Source of the DNA: Bacillus sp. ISL-55
GTDB taxonomy: Bacteria > Bacillota > Bacilli > Bacillales > Cytobacillaceae
DNA: 41,032 nt
Assembly: GCF_018613155.1 (NCBI RefSeq)
Contig: NZ_JAGGQU010000061.1
Coordinates: forward strand, 1 to 41,032
Direction of reading: 5' to 3'
Position 1 is the first letter of the stretch. The number at the start of each line of letters is the position of its first letter. The notes below the pieces were generated by a model that did no database searches, was not told where the DNA came from, and saw only the letters and a program-made list of their open reading frames with translations. A program made the position numbers and the translations under genes. This document shows, piece by piece, positions 8,255 through 16,376 of this stretch.

Positions 8255-8692
8255 CTAAATCCTCAGAGCGCCAATCCTTTTTAATATCCCAAGACACTTC
8301 CGCCTTAAATCACTACACCACTCACTTTTGAATGCCTCATCAAAGCACCAAAAGAAGAAAGCAGACAATACCGCGTAAAAAAATAAGAAACCATTGTTCC
8401 GTATACTGGTGAGCCAGTTTGATTGTTCTGTAGCAAATATCAAAGTTGGCACTACAACAAATAACGCCCCAAGGAACACATGAAGCAATCCTGCAGCAGC
8501 CATTCTTTTTAGCCCACCTGTTCTTCTGGTAAGAAAATCAGACAAGATCGAGGATGGAATTCCATAGATTAATACAATGGGCAGGATGTACATCCCGAAA
8601 AAAAGCCCTACCCCGGACTGATCAAGTACTGACAACAAGATCACCATCACCATCGTTGCGCCAAAGGCAGAAATCAATTTTCTTAGAATCAT
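8255..8692 (-). CDS. UPF0715-like membrane protein
   Basis: A protein of about 145 residues with four predicted transmembrane segments. The pattern YILPIVLIYGIPSSILSDFLT followed by a basic loop is typical of UPF0715 membrane proteins of Bacillus, whose function is unknown. The frame is open to 8743, overlapping the upstream DUF4275 gene. The ATG at 8690-8692 has GGGGG seven bases upstream and is my choice; the ATG two codons earlier is too close to that site. It is probably co-transcribed with the DUF4275 gene, 20 bases upstream. Confidence 0.7.
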   Translation of the reverse strand: MILRKLISAFGATMVMVILLSVLDQSGVGLFFGMYILPIVLIYGIPSSILSDFLTRRTGGLKRMAAAGLLHVFLGALFVVVPTLIFATEQSNWLTSIRNNGFLFFYAVLSAFFFWCFDEAFKSEWCSDLRRKCLGILKRIGALRI

Positions 8693-8712
8693 AGTCATTC
8701 CCCCATCCTCAT

Positions 8713-9153
8713 TCATCTTTTGCAAAAAAATGGTCCGATCCATCCTCTTTCATGGGTGACAACATATGTCCATTTATACTCTTGTTCAACAACGTATAAA
8801 TCCGCATACTCCCCATCGGCCAGTAAAAGGTCTGCCGTATTCAAATCATATGCATTCTCTACTAGTAATACATCATCAGAATGCTGAAAGAAAATCAGGC
8901 AAGTATCTTTATATTGTTTTTCGAATGCCAGCTCTGCCTGTTCTTCCTTTTCACACTTTCTTTTATCATAGCTGAACACATGCCACAAATACCCGCTCGC
9001 TCCACTGCCTGAATGCAAATAGATTTGCTTTTTTTCCAAAGGACTTAAATGCGATGCAAATACATCTTCCCACTTCTTTCGCAAATCATATCCGAAGTCA
9101 TCTGTCTTACTGACTACTATTTTTTTGCTTTTTAGTTTTTGATAGAAGTCCAT
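8713..9153 (-). CDS. DUF4275 family protein
   Basis: A 146-residue soluble protein with the DUF4275 pattern: an N-terminal MDFYQKLKSKKI, a central WEDVFASHLSPLEKKQIYL and LWHVFSYDKRKCEKEEQAE, and a C-terminal WTYVVTHERGWIGPFF. Function is unknown. The ATG follows GGAGGCGGAGT, a strong site. It is the first gene of a probable two-gene operon with the UPF0715-like gene. Confidence 0.8.
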   Translation of the reverse strand: MDFYQKLKSKKIVVSKTDDFGYDLRKKWEDVFASHLSPLEKKQIYLHSGSGASGYLWHVFSYDKRKCEKEEQAELAFEKQYKDTCLIFFQHSDDVLLVENAYDLNTADLLLADGEYADLYVVEQEYKWTYVVTHERGWIGPFFCKR

Positions 9154-9257
9154 ACTCCGCCTCCTCTGAGACTACCTTATTATTGATTCTCCTTTATAAG
9201 GTTTTATTCCTTTAAATCAGTACTTGTCATAAGCATAAGATTGTACCCTGAAAAATC

Positions 9258-9291
9258 AAAGAGCTCCCGGCTTGGAATCGGAAGCTCTTTT
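9258..9291. terminator. Rho-independent terminator of the GNAT gene
   Basis: The stem AAAGAGCT-x-CCG pairs with CGG-x-AGCTCTTTT around a 9-nt loop. It lies about 115 bases after the stop of the minus-strand gene at 9405 and before the DUF4275 gene, so it insulates the two. T-rich sequence is present on both sides. Confidence 0.75.
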
Positions 9292-9404
9292 GACAGCTAG
9301 ATGATTCAATTGAAGTTTCCATTAGAAGAATTTAGAAATCACCTGCACAATGATAGCTGCAGGATCGCTCTTTTTTTACGGAAAAATACTAACGCAACCG
9401 AGAG

Positions 9405-10187
9405 TTAACGATTTTGAAGTTCGATAATGCTTTTTCCGCCTAAAAAGGCATGGCCAGTCTTCAGTGTCATGACTGTATCAAAACCATAGCGATTATATAC
9501 CTTTTCAACCCTTTCATTAATAGGAAACACCCATAGGTTCTCAAAGCCCTGTTTTTCTACTACTTGTTGAATATGTTGAATGATGTAGCCAATTAACCCT
9601 TTTCCTCGGTATTCCTCTAATGTCGCTACACTCTCCATTCGCGCTTGTCTGCCATGAGCGAAAATACAGGCAGTGGAACAGGCGACACCATTGTACCTTA
9701 ATAAGAAATGTTGATATGCAGGATGATCGAATTCTTCCTTTAAAGCCTTTTCTCGAACTTCACGGCCGCCAATCTCTTTGATGCTGCATTCGATTTCTAA
9801 TGCTTCTTGATAGTTTGCTTCCGTAACTTCTTCAATCGCAATAGCATCATTTCTCTCAACGTTCATCACTTTTTGATCCCATAATTGGACAGGGCTTGGC
9901 AATTCCTCATATCCAAATCCTTTTGATTTTAATTCGCGCAGTAAAGCAGGTTGTTCATCTGGACTGTAAATGTAAAACCGCGGAATGATGTTCTTTTCCT
10001 GATAAAAGGAAATAACTTCTTCCACAACATTTGCTGGATGTTCAACTGGTTTGCGAATATGGGCATGATTCGCATCATAATAGGCAGGCTGATTTTCATT
10101 TAAAAATAGAAAACCCCACTCCCGGTCGTGACGAGTAGTAAAGGTAGCAAGGTAAGCAAAGTCCAACTCAAGTATTTTATCTAACAT
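9405..10187 (-). CDS. GNAT family N-acetyltransferase
   Basis: A 260-residue protein whose C-terminal half is a GNAT fold. Motif A reads ESVATLEEYRGKGLIGYIIQHI (about residues 186-207), with the RGKGL acetyl-CoA pyrophosphate loop, followed by VFPINERVEKVYNRYGF, a typical motif B. The N-terminal 115 residues look like a degenerate GNAT-like or substrate domain. The acyl acceptor is unknown. The ATG at 10185-10187 is ten bases after GAGGGG; the ATGs three and six codons earlier have poor spacing. It is monocistronic, with a terminator at 9258-9291. Confidence 0.8.
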   Translation of the reverse strand: MLDKILELDFAYLATFTTRHDREWGFLFLNENQPAYYDANHAHIRKPVEHPANVVEEVISFYQEKNIIPRFYIYSPDEQPALLRELKSKGFGYEELPSPVQLWDQKVMNVERNDAIAIEEVTEANYQEALEIECSIKEIGGREVREKALKEEFDHPAYQHFLLRYNGVACSTACIFAHGRQARMESVATLEEYRGKGLIGYIIQHIQQVVEKQGFENLWVFPINERVEKVYNRYGFDTVMTLKTGHAFLGGKSIIELQNR

Positions 10188-10378
10188 GTAACTCATTCCC
10201 CTCATTCAATTGTCTGAAAAACGCAGCTATCCAAGATTGATTTTAGCATAAATATCCAAGTTCAGAAGTTGTTTCATTATATAATAGTATAGGACAATCA
10301 ACACATAGCTCTTTACTATCCGGCTCTTGCAGGATTGGACTAAAGTAAAACTGATTCAGTTATTTTTTTGCAAAAAAT

Positions 10379-10405
10379 GAAACCAACATACCCTTTTTGA
10401 ACGAC
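10379..10405 (+). promoter_or_regulatory. Candidate ECF-type autoregulatory promoter
   Basis: TGAAAC at 10379-10384 and CGAC at 10402-10405 lie about 35 bases before the sigma gene. They resemble the TGAAAC / CGTC boxes of ECF promoters, although the 17-base spacer and the A in the -10 box depart from the usual pattern. Confidence 0.4.
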
Positions 10406-10437
10406 ATACTAGTGAAAATAACTTATGGAGGTGCCCA

Positions 10438-11016
10438 GTGAGTGAGGAACAGAAATTAATAAAACAAATCCGGACAGGTAATGGAGAAGCGTTCAGCCAG
10501 CTGGTTGAAAGTCTGCTTTCTTCGGCTTACCGGACGGCTTATCTCATACTTGGTTCACGGGAGCTGGCTGAAGATGCTGTCCAGATTGCCCTCGAAGACT
10601 GCTATCTAAGTATTATGCGAGATGTCGAGATTCGCCATTTTAAAGCATGGTTTTACCGGCTCGTCTATACTCGTTCGATCGACGTTTATCGAAAGCAAAA
10701 ACGAAATCATGTTATTGATATAGAAGATAATCCAGAAGCGATCGACAAGATGAGATCAGAGTCAGCTCAGGAAAAAGCTGAAGAAATGGAAACAAAGCAG
10801 GAACTGTTGCAGCTAATTACCTCTCTAAAGGATGACCAGCGAGTCCCTTTACTGCTGTTTTATTACGAAAACTTGTCGATAAAGGAAATCAGTCTCATCC
10901 TCAATGAAAACAGCAATACGGTAAAAACAAGGCTGTCACGTGGCAGGAAAAAGCTCGGAGAAATGGTGAAAAAGAATAAGCACTTTCAAATGGAGGAGAA
11001 TTCATATGGGATATGA
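10438..11016 (+). CDS. ECF RNA polymerase sigma factor
   Basis: A 192-residue group IV sigma factor. Region 2 spans about 20-90, with the DNA-melting segment FKAWFYRLVYTRSIDVYRKQ; region 4 spans about 120-175 and includes LLFYYENLSIKEISLILNENSNTVKTRLSRGRKKL, the helix-turn-helix for -35 recognition. The linker is acidic. The start is GTG with TGGAGGTG five bases upstream. The 3-prime end overlaps the next gene by 11 bases, the usual sigma/anti-sigma coupling. It resembles the SigV/SigW/SigM type, but an exact orthologue cannot be assigned. Confidence 0.92.
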   Translation: MSEEQKLIKQIRTGNGEAFSQLVESLLSSAYRTAYLILGSRELAEDAVQIALEDCYLSIMRDVEIRHFKAWFYRLVYTRSIDVYRKQKRNHVIDIEDNPEAIDKMRSESAQEKAEEMETKQELLQLITSLKDDQRVPLLLFYYENLSIKEISLILNENSNTVKTRLSRGRKKLGEMVKKNKHFQMEENSYGI

Positions 11017-12115
11017 TAAGGATAAAAGGCAGATCCCTGATTCGCTGCAGAAGTTCACAAAAGAATTGCCAGGGAGATTTGCAGCTGGTGAATTTGAAGA
11101 TGAGCGGAGCAATCGAGTTGGCCGTGATCTTGAAGGGTTCAATAAAGCATTAAAAAAGCAGTGGACATTTTGGAAAAAAGCAGGTGTAACAACTGCTGCG
11201 ATCGCAGCCAGCTTCATGTTATTTGTTGGTTCAGGGTTCGTTTCCCCGACGATGGCTAAAGTGGTATCAAAGATCCCACCGTTAAGCGCAATTTATAATG
11301 ACCCCGAGCAGGACTTGTCAGAAAGACTGACTCAGGCCTTGAAAAAAGAAGGATACCCTGTGAAGCAAGTGAACGAGTTTGTCGGAGGTGGCGATGAAGG
11401 CATCATAATTATATTGGATACCCCAGAAAAACAGTATCAGGATATGCAACATAATGTTTTAAAAATCGGATATGAAATGGTTAGGAGCAAGGAATTCAAA
11501 GGGACGAGAATCGAGGATTATTTTGTAAAAGTAAAACCGCATCGCGAACCTTCTGAAGAATGGAAACAGGAACAAGCTGAAATCGAAAAGGAAACGGACG
11601 AAGTGTTCCAAATCGTCCAGGCGGCCCTGGAACCATTTAATTATCAGCACTCTGTCGGTTATATGAAAGATGAAGTTGAAATTGAAATCCCCAATAACGA
11701 AACCCAGGAAAAAGTGGATCAAATCAAAAAAGCTGTAGAGAATGCCCTCGCAGCAAACGGCAAAGATCATGTTGGGGTCAAAATCAGGAAGTTTGATGTA
11801 GTCAAACGAGACCAATACGCCCGCTGGAGTGATGCAGTTTCAGGAATGGGACATGAATTCATGACCTATAAAAAATACAAAGTCTCCGGCGTCGGCTATA
11901 AAAGTAAAGATGGGTTGATGACTATTTTCATCACCATGAAAATGAAAAGCACCGACAAAGAAGCAGCCTCTCTCGCCACAGACCTTTATACAATGGCCGA
12001 GGAATTCATCAAATCAGATGAAATATGGCCAAAAGTAAAGCAAGACCCATATAGAATCGTTGTAAGGACAAAGGATAAAAAGGAATTTAATATGGAGGAA
12101 AAGCAATTTAAATAA
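11006..12115 (+). CDS. Membrane-anchored DUF4030 protein, probable anti-sigma factor
   Basis: A 369-residue type II membrane protein. Residues 1-58 are cytoplasmic and charged (the likely sigma-binding part), one transmembrane helix spans about 60-78 (TTAAIAASFMLFVGSGFV), and the rest is extracytoplasmic with two alpha/beta repeats that recall the DUF4030 domain. It overlaps the sigma gene by 11 bases and has GGAGGAGAATTCAT before its ATG, so balanced co-translation is expected. The anti-sigma role is inferred from context and topology. A strong terminator follows immediately (12114-12149). Confidence 0.8.
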   Translation: MGYDKDKRQIPDSLQKFTKELPGRFAAGEFEDERSNRVGRDLEGFNKALKKQWTFWKKAGVTTAAIAASFMLFVGSGFVSPTMAKVVSKIPPLSAIYNDPEQDLSERLTQALKKEGYPVKQVNEFVGGGDEGIIIILDTPEKQYQDMQHNVLKIGYEMVRSKEFKGTRIEDYFVKVKPHREPSEEWKQEQAEIEKETDEVFQIVQAALEPFNYQHSVGYMKDEVEIEIPNNETQEKVDQIKKAVENALAANGKDHVGVKIRKFDVVKRDQYARWSDAVSGMGHEFMTYKKYKVSGVGYKSKDGLMTIFITMKMKSTDKEAASLATDLYTMAEEFIKSDEIWPKVKQDPYRIVVRTKDKKEFNMEEKQFK

Positions 12116-12149
12116 AAAAAGCAAAGGGATCATTCCCTTTGCTTTTTTT
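12114..12149. terminator. Strong bidirectional terminator
   Basis: The perfect stem AAAGCAAAGGGA / TCCCTTTGCTTT with a 4-nt loop is flanked by A7 on the left and T7 on the right. It ends the sigma/anti-sigma operon on plus and can end the convergent proS gene on minus. Confidence 0.9.
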
Positions 12150-12172
12150 GAGAAGTTTAATGTTTTACAAGA

Positions 12173-12199
12173 AGCTTAAGGTACGTCCCTGTGCTTCCC
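12173..12199 (-). repeat. Dispersed quasi-palindromic repeat, inverted copy
   Basis: GAAGCTTAAGGTACGTCCC followed by TGTGCTTCC is the reverse complement of the unit at 142-170. It lies between the 12114 terminator and the 3-prime end of proS. Confidence 0.55.
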
Positions 12200-12238
12200 T
12201 CTAATAGACAATCACTCCGTCTTTTATCATCGCTTCCC

Positions 12239-13675
12239 TTAATAAGCGCGTGCAAACCAGACTGTGTGTTTTGATTCGCTGCCACAGTGGATGCAAGTGT
12301 GTTTTTCTGCTGGTGGGTTGAATGGGATGTTTCGTGTTGTGAATTTTGTTTTTTCTTTTACGCTTGCTTCACAAGCATCGTCTCCGCACCAGCCAGCTAA
12401 AACCCATCCAGGGATGGTTTCATTTGCCTGTGACTCTGCAATATGCTGTTCGAGCTGTTCAAGGCTATCGATATGAGTATGTGAATTCTGCTCACGGAAC
12501 GCTTTTGCTTTTTCGAACAGACGAGTCTGCATTGTTTCTAGTTCGTTTTTGACTTTTTCGACCATGGATTCTAAAGGCACAGAAACTTTTTCATCCATAT
12601 CCCTAGCCTTCATCAAGCCTTGATTTTGATCTAAATCGCGCGGCCCTAGTTCAATCCGGACAGGAACACCTTTCAGCTCCCACTCATTGAATTTATATCC
12701 TGGTGATTGATCTGAATCATCAAGTCGAACGCGTATGCCTTCTGCTTTTAAAGCGGCAAAAATCTCATCCAATTTCTCGATGATGGCCGGGTTCTTTTTC
12801 CACGGGCCAACTGGGATCAGGACCACTTGAGTTGGCGCGATTCTTGGCGGCAGTACCAGACCCTGTTCGTCTCCGTGCACCATGATAACGGAACCAATCA
12901 AACGAGTAGACGTCCCCCATGATGTTGTATGCACAAATGTGTGTTTGTTTTCTTTATTCAGGTATTTAATATCAAATGCTTCCGCAAATTTCGTACCCAG
13001 GAAGTGGGATGTTCCTGCCTGAACGGCTTTTCCATCCCTCATCATTGCTTCAATTGAGTAAGTATCAACAGCACCAGCAAATCGTTCAGACGGCGTTTTT
13101 TGTCCGTCATAAACTGGAATGGCAAGCAATCCTTCGACCACTTCTTTATAAATATTCAACATTTGCATCGTTTCCTTGCGTGCATCTTCCTCGTCAACAT
13201 GAGCTGTGTGACCTTCCTGCCATAAAAACTCAGAGGTGCGGATGAATGGAAGTGTTTTCTTTTCCCAGCGGAATACATTTGCCCATTGATTAATCAATAC
13301 TGGAAGATCCCGATAACTCTTAATCCAATTAGAATACAAATGCCCAATCATCGTTTCAGAAGTTGGCCTCAATGCCAGACGTTCTTCTAATTTCTCTCCT
13401 GCAGCTTCCGTAACCCATGGAAGTTCTGGCGAGAAGCCTTCAATATGATCCTTTTCCTTCTGGAAGAAGCTTTCTGGAATTAACATTGGGAAATAAGCAT
13501 TTCGGTGGCCTGTTTCCTTGAAACGCTTGTCCATTTCCGACTGAATGTGCTCCCAGATTTCATAGCCATCCGGCTTAAAAGCAATACAGCCGCGAACCGG
13601 TGTGTAATCAAATAGTTCGGCTTTTTGGATCGTATCAATATACCATTTTGTAAAATCATTTGTTTGCTGTGACAT
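12239..13675 (-). CDS. proS: Prolyl-tRNA synthetase, archaeal/eukaryote type
   Basis: A 478-residue class II synthetase that charges tRNA-Pro. Motif 2/3 segments are visible: RPTSETMIGHLYSNW (about 118-132), EFLWQEGHTAH, and SVIMVHGDEQGLVLPPRIAP. The C-terminus carries paired cysteines (CGDDACEAS and CIHCGSESKH) and ends WFARAY, as in archaeal-type ProRS. The large editing insertion of bacterial-type ProRS, as in B. subtilis ProS of about 564 residues, is absent. The start ATG at 13673-13675 follows AGGAGGAAAAGAAC; an ATG eight codons upstream is not supported. Expression should be controlled by the T-box at 13706-13912. Confidence 0.93.
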   Translation of the reverse strand: MSQQTNDFTKWYIDTIQKAELFDYTPVRGCIAFKPDGYEIWEHIQSEMDKRFKETGHRNAYFPMLIPESFFQKEKDHIEGFSPELPWVTEAAGEKLEERLALRPTSETMIGHLYSNWIKSYRDLPVLINQWANVFRWEKKTLPFIRTSEFLWQEGHTAHVDEEDARKETMQMLNIYKEVVEGLLAIPVYDGQKTPSERFAGAVDTYSIEAMMRDGKAVQAGTSHFLGTKFAEAFDIKYLNKENKHTFVHTTSWGTSTRLIGSVIMVHGDEQGLVLPPRIAPTQVVLIPVGPWKKNPAIIEKLDEIFAALKAEGIRVRLDDSDQSPGYKFNEWELKGVPVRIELGPRDLDQNQGLMKARDMDEKVSVPLESMVEKVKNELETMQTRLFEKAKAFREQNSHTHIDSLEQLEQHIAESQANETIPGWVLAGWCGDDACEASVKEKTKFTTRNIPFNPPAEKHTCIHCGSESKHTVWFARAY

Positions 13676-13705
13676 GTTCTTTTCCTCCTGAGTATTCAAA
13701 TGTAA

Positions 13706-13912
13706 AAATAAAAAAGCATAAAGAGTCCTTAATAAGGACGTCTTTATGCTAATAGACGTGGTACCACCTTAGTTCGACATTCATAGAATGTCCTCTAAAG
13801 TTTGTATCGGAACGACCCGGTTAGTTTTTCACTAACATCTCCGTGGCAGGTTTCAATAAGGAGGGGTGATATAGCTTTCAGCCAAGGCTATATTCTCTGG
13901 AATCACAATCCT
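13706..13912 (-). promoter_or_regulatory. T-box riboswitch leader of proS
   Basis: On the minus strand, AAGGTGGTACCACG (plus 13758-13770) is the T-box antiterminator core. It is followed by a terminator hairpin (13716-13749, arms GCATAAAGA/TCTTTATGC with an inner GTCCTT/AAGGAC stem) and a T-run. Upstream, AATAAGGA...TCCTTATT (about 13905-13912 with 13855-13862) closes a stem containing AGAGAA and, in its 3-prime internal loop, CACCCCT, which offers a proline CCC or CCU specifier. Uncharged tRNA-Pro should favour read-through into proS. Stem I seems short, about 60 nt. Confidence 0.85.
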
Positions 13913-13982
13913 TATTTACTTGATCACATCATAGATTTCATATTTATTAATAATATATCAAGTTTCTTTCAGGAATTCAAAT

Positions 13983-14011
13983 AGAAGTGCAGGGACGTAT
14001 CTTTTGCTTAC
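13983..14011 (+). repeat. Dispersed quasi-palindromic repeat, copy
   Basis: AGAAGTGCAGGGACGTATC followed by TTTTGCTTAC matches the family unit at 142-170, with the same orientation and an A-to-G type drift in the arms. It lies between the proS leader and the RsbR-like gene. Confidence 0.5.
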
Positions 14012-14091
14012 AAACCATGACAGCAGTAACTCCCAACGGATGACAAGTTAATAAGAGGCAGTTTTCCCGAAAAAGTATACGTTCCTGATCA

Positions 14092-14119
14092 AAGGCGACA
14101 GTTCTTCAACTGCCGCCTT
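14092..14119. terminator. Hairpin downstream of the RsbR-like gene, probable terminator
   Basis: AAGGCG-A-CAGTT and AACTG-C-CGCCTT form an 11-bp stem with one mismatch and a 4-nt loop. It is 13 bases past the stop of the minus-strand gene at 14132. The T-run is weak. Confidence 0.55.
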
Positions 14120-14131
14120 GTCTGCAGGTGT

Positions 14132-14959
14132 TTATTTTTCATTAGCCAAAATGGCCTGCTGTACTGTTCCATATGTGTTCAATTTCGAGAAATCGACTCC
14201 CGTGTTGATGACATCGACTGCAAGTTCTGGGCGAATGCCGGTCAGCATTGTCTCAATTCCAATCAGCCTTAGGACTTTATTGATATTGAAGATGCGCGCT
14301 GCGATTTCTGCATCGATCATGGCGATTCCTGAGAAGTCGATGATCAGTTTCTTGATTCTGAGTTCACTGATCTTTGGAATGACATGGGTCATGATATGGT
14401 CGCTGCGTTCGAAATCGAACTCTCCGATAAGTGGCAGAATGGCCATGTCCTGTTCGAGCGGAACGATTGGCGATGACAGCTCGGTGATGATTTTTTGGTT
14501 CCTTTTGTTCTGCTCGTTTGCGAGCTTTTCCCGCTCCATCATTGTTTCCGTGATACTTAAGTCGAGCAGGTAGCTGATTCGATTATTGACAAAGACCACT
14601 TCTTCGGTGGACAGACCTTCACCGACTGAAATTTTCGTCAGCATTTCAATTAGCTGAAGGCGTGTTTCCGCGTATGGCTTCAGAATACTGGCGAGCTCCT
14701 CATAGCTGAATTGATATTCTCGTTGATTCTGTTGTTTTTCTTTATGCCAGGCAATGAACCTCTCAGCCACATCATCCTTAGAAAGGTTCAGTGTATTACC
14801 GAGGAATTCCATGAATGCTTTATTCGTTTCCCTCGATTGTTCGATTATTTCTGCAGGCAGATCAATTTCAAGTTTTCTCAAATTATAATCGGTAATCTCT
14901 TTACTAATTTTATCTGCATTATCTTGAAGATATTTAGAAAATCTTTCGATTGGATTCAC
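14132..14959 (-). CDS. RsbR-like STAS protein, orphan stressosome component
   Basis: A 275-residue protein with an all-helical N-terminal sensor-like half (about 1-155) and a C-terminal STAS domain (about 158-270: ELSSPIVPL, LIIDFSGIAMIDAEIAARI, GIRPELAVDVINTG). This is the RsbR layout of the stressosome that controls the general stress response. By my alignment to RsbRA, the two regulatory threonines (T171 and T205) are replaced by Phe183 (GEFDFER) and Ala217 (MIDAEIA). No rsbS, rsbT or rsbU is adjacent. The start is GTG with AGGAG eight bases upstream. Compare the second family member at 17376. Confidence 0.85.
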   Translation of the reverse strand: MNPIERFSKYLQDNADKISKEITDYNLRKLEIDLPAEIIEQSRETNKAFMEFLGNTLNLSKDDVAERFIAWHKEKQQNQREYQFSYEELASILKPYAETRLQLIEMLTKISVGEGLSTEEVVFVNNRISYLLDLSITETMMEREKLANEQNKRNQKIITELSSPIVPLEQDMAILPLIGEFDFERSDHIMTHVIPKISELRIKKLIIDFSGIAMIDAEIAARIFNINKVLRLIGIETMLTGIRPELAVDVINTGVDFSKLNTYGTVQQAILANEK

Positions 14960-15066
14960 AAATTCAGCTCCTATAAACAGATCCGTTTTTTCTTTTTATA
15001 AATTATACCACTTTTATTTGGATATATATAATTTCAACCATTGAGATCAACTTATTGGCATAAAAA

Positions 15067-15102
15067 CAAAAAAATAAAAAACGGCAGTTATAACTACCGT
15101 TT
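15067..15102 (-). terminator. Terminator of the YdcZ/Crp/YdcZ operon
   Basis: The stem AAACGG-x-AGTTA / TAACT-x-CCGTTT (15079-15102) is followed on the minus strand by TTTTTTATTTTTTTG. It lies 28 bases past the stop at 15130. Confidence 0.85.
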
Positions 15103-15129
15103 AAGTTTTCATATAAAGTTAGCACTAAA

Positions 15130-15627
15130 CTAGTGTGATGCTTCTGCTTTTGCATCATGTCGGGAAGGTATAACCTCCGCTTTTTCTTCCCTTCCCTCGC
15201 TCCACTTAAAGACAATGGCTCCAGCTATTATGACGAGTACACCGAGGAGTTGCTGGAAGGTAAACGGTACCTTCTCCAATCCCATCCAGCCTAATGAATC
15301 CCATAATACCGCGAAACCGAGCTGTGAAGTCAACACGATTGAGATTGCGAAGGTCGGCCCGAGATACTTTATTGCCTGGACGATGCCAGCAACGACCCCG
15401 ATTCCAAGCAAGCCGCTGAACCAGTACCAACCTTTCATTTGCTGCAAATCGAACATCTTGCTTCCTTCAAAGAACAGGCCGAGGATGAATGATGCCAGAA
15501 ATCCTAACCCTAATACTAAAGTCGTTGTCGTCCATGAACCCGCTTTTTCATTGACCTTGCTGTTAAAAATATTCTGCAGGCCGACAAGCGTGCCAGCTAT
15601 TAATGCAAATACTAAGCCTAAAAGCAT
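15130..15627 (-). CDS. YdcZ-type (DUF606) small DMT transporter, distal copy
   Basis: A 165-residue membrane protein with about five hydrophobic helices and a charged C-terminal tail (EGREEKAEV). The N-terminal GLVFALIAGTLVGLQNIFNSKV and central LTSQLGFAVLWDSLGWMG are typical of the DUF606/YdcZ branch of the drug/metabolite transporter superfamily, which is half the size of classic DMT proteins and often works as pairs. The ATG follows AGGAGGG. It is third in an operon, 11 bases behind the Crp-family gene; a second YdcZ protein at 16377 could be its dimer partner. Substrate unknown. Confidence 0.85.
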   Translation of the reverse strand: MLLGLVFALIAGTLVGLQNIFNSKVNEKAGSWTTTTLVLGLGFLASFILGLFFEGSKMFDLQQMKGWYWFSGLLGIGVVAGIVQAIKYLGPTFAISIVLTSQLGFAVLWDSLGWMGLEKVPFTFQQLLGVLVIIAGAIVFKWSEGREEKAEVIPSRHDAKAEASH

Positions 15628-15638
15628 GGTTTTCCCTC

Positions 15639-16337
15639 CTATTCATAAAGATCTTCTTTAGCAAGAGACTTGAGTCCTTCCAAATCCTTGATTACGATTG
15701 CTCCTTTGTCCCGCTCCACCAGGCCATTCAAGGAGAATTCCTTTATCACCCGGTTAAGATGGCGGTAGCTCGTGCCAATTAAATTGGCAATGTCGGTGAG
15801 ATTCGATGTACTGACCCTCCCATTGACCAGCGCTTCATTTTCATCATAAGCGACAGACACGAGATAGCTTGCCAATCGTGTCTCTACCGGGTACAGAATG
15901 TTATGGCGCATGAATTGTGATTTGATATAGAATTTCCTTGTAATGATCTTCAGCAAAAATTGCAGGAATGGAGCGTGATCTTTTAAAAATCTCCGCAGCA
16001 CACTTTGCCGGACTCCAATCATGACGACAGGAGAAACAGCCTCAACGGTGTTGATCGTATCAATTTCCTGCACATATTCAATATCCCCTATCACTTCAAG
16101 CGGTGTTTTAAAAGAAAGAATCAATGTCTTACCCTCTTCACAAGTGGTAAAAATCTTCACTTTTCCCTTAACCAGTATATATAAATACTCAACAGCTTCA
16201 CCCTGGGAACAGATTTGCTCTCCTTTTTCAAATTCAAATAAAGTGAGGTAGGGAAAAATCTCCTCAATAAATAATGATTGTATCTGGTGAGCTTGCAAAT
16301 ACGCTTCTATCTGTTCTGTTGCTTTTAATTCTTTCAT
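15639..16337 (-). CDS. Crp/Fnr family transcriptional regulator (YeiL-like)
   Basis: A 232-residue regulator with an N-terminal cyclic-nucleotide-binding-like beta roll (about 15-130, with FEKGEQICSQGEAVEYLYILVKG), a long dimerisation helix, and a C-terminal winged helix-turn-helix (about 165-215, TSNLTDIANLIGTSYRHLNRVIKEF). The canonical cAMP-phosphate residues are not conserved, so the ligand is unknown, and no Fnr-type cysteine cluster is visible. It sits between two YdcZ transporter genes (39 bases after one, 11 before the other) and likely controls them, perhaps through the palindrome at 16863-16876. The ATG follows AGGAAAAG. Confidence 0.88.
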   Translation of the reverse strand: MKELKATEQIEAYLQAHQIQSLFIEEIFPYLTLFEFEKGEQICSQGEAVEYLYILVKGKVKIFTTCEEGKTLILSFKTPLEVIGDIEYVQEIDTINTVEAVSPVVMIGVRQSVLRRFLKDHAPFLQFLLKIITRKFYIKSQFMRHNILYPVETRLASYLVSVAYDENEALVNGRVSTSNLTDIANLIGTSYRHLNRVIKEFSLNGLVERDKGAIVIKDLEGLKSLAKEDLYE

Positions 16338-16376
16338 TAGCTTTTCCTGCCCCTTCGATCTTGTTAATCCCTTCGA

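Noticed and set aside
11459-11815. 118-residue minus-strand ORF
   Set aside because: Shadow of the probable anti-sigma gene; composition rich in Phe, as expected from antisense of Lys/Glu-rich coding DNA.
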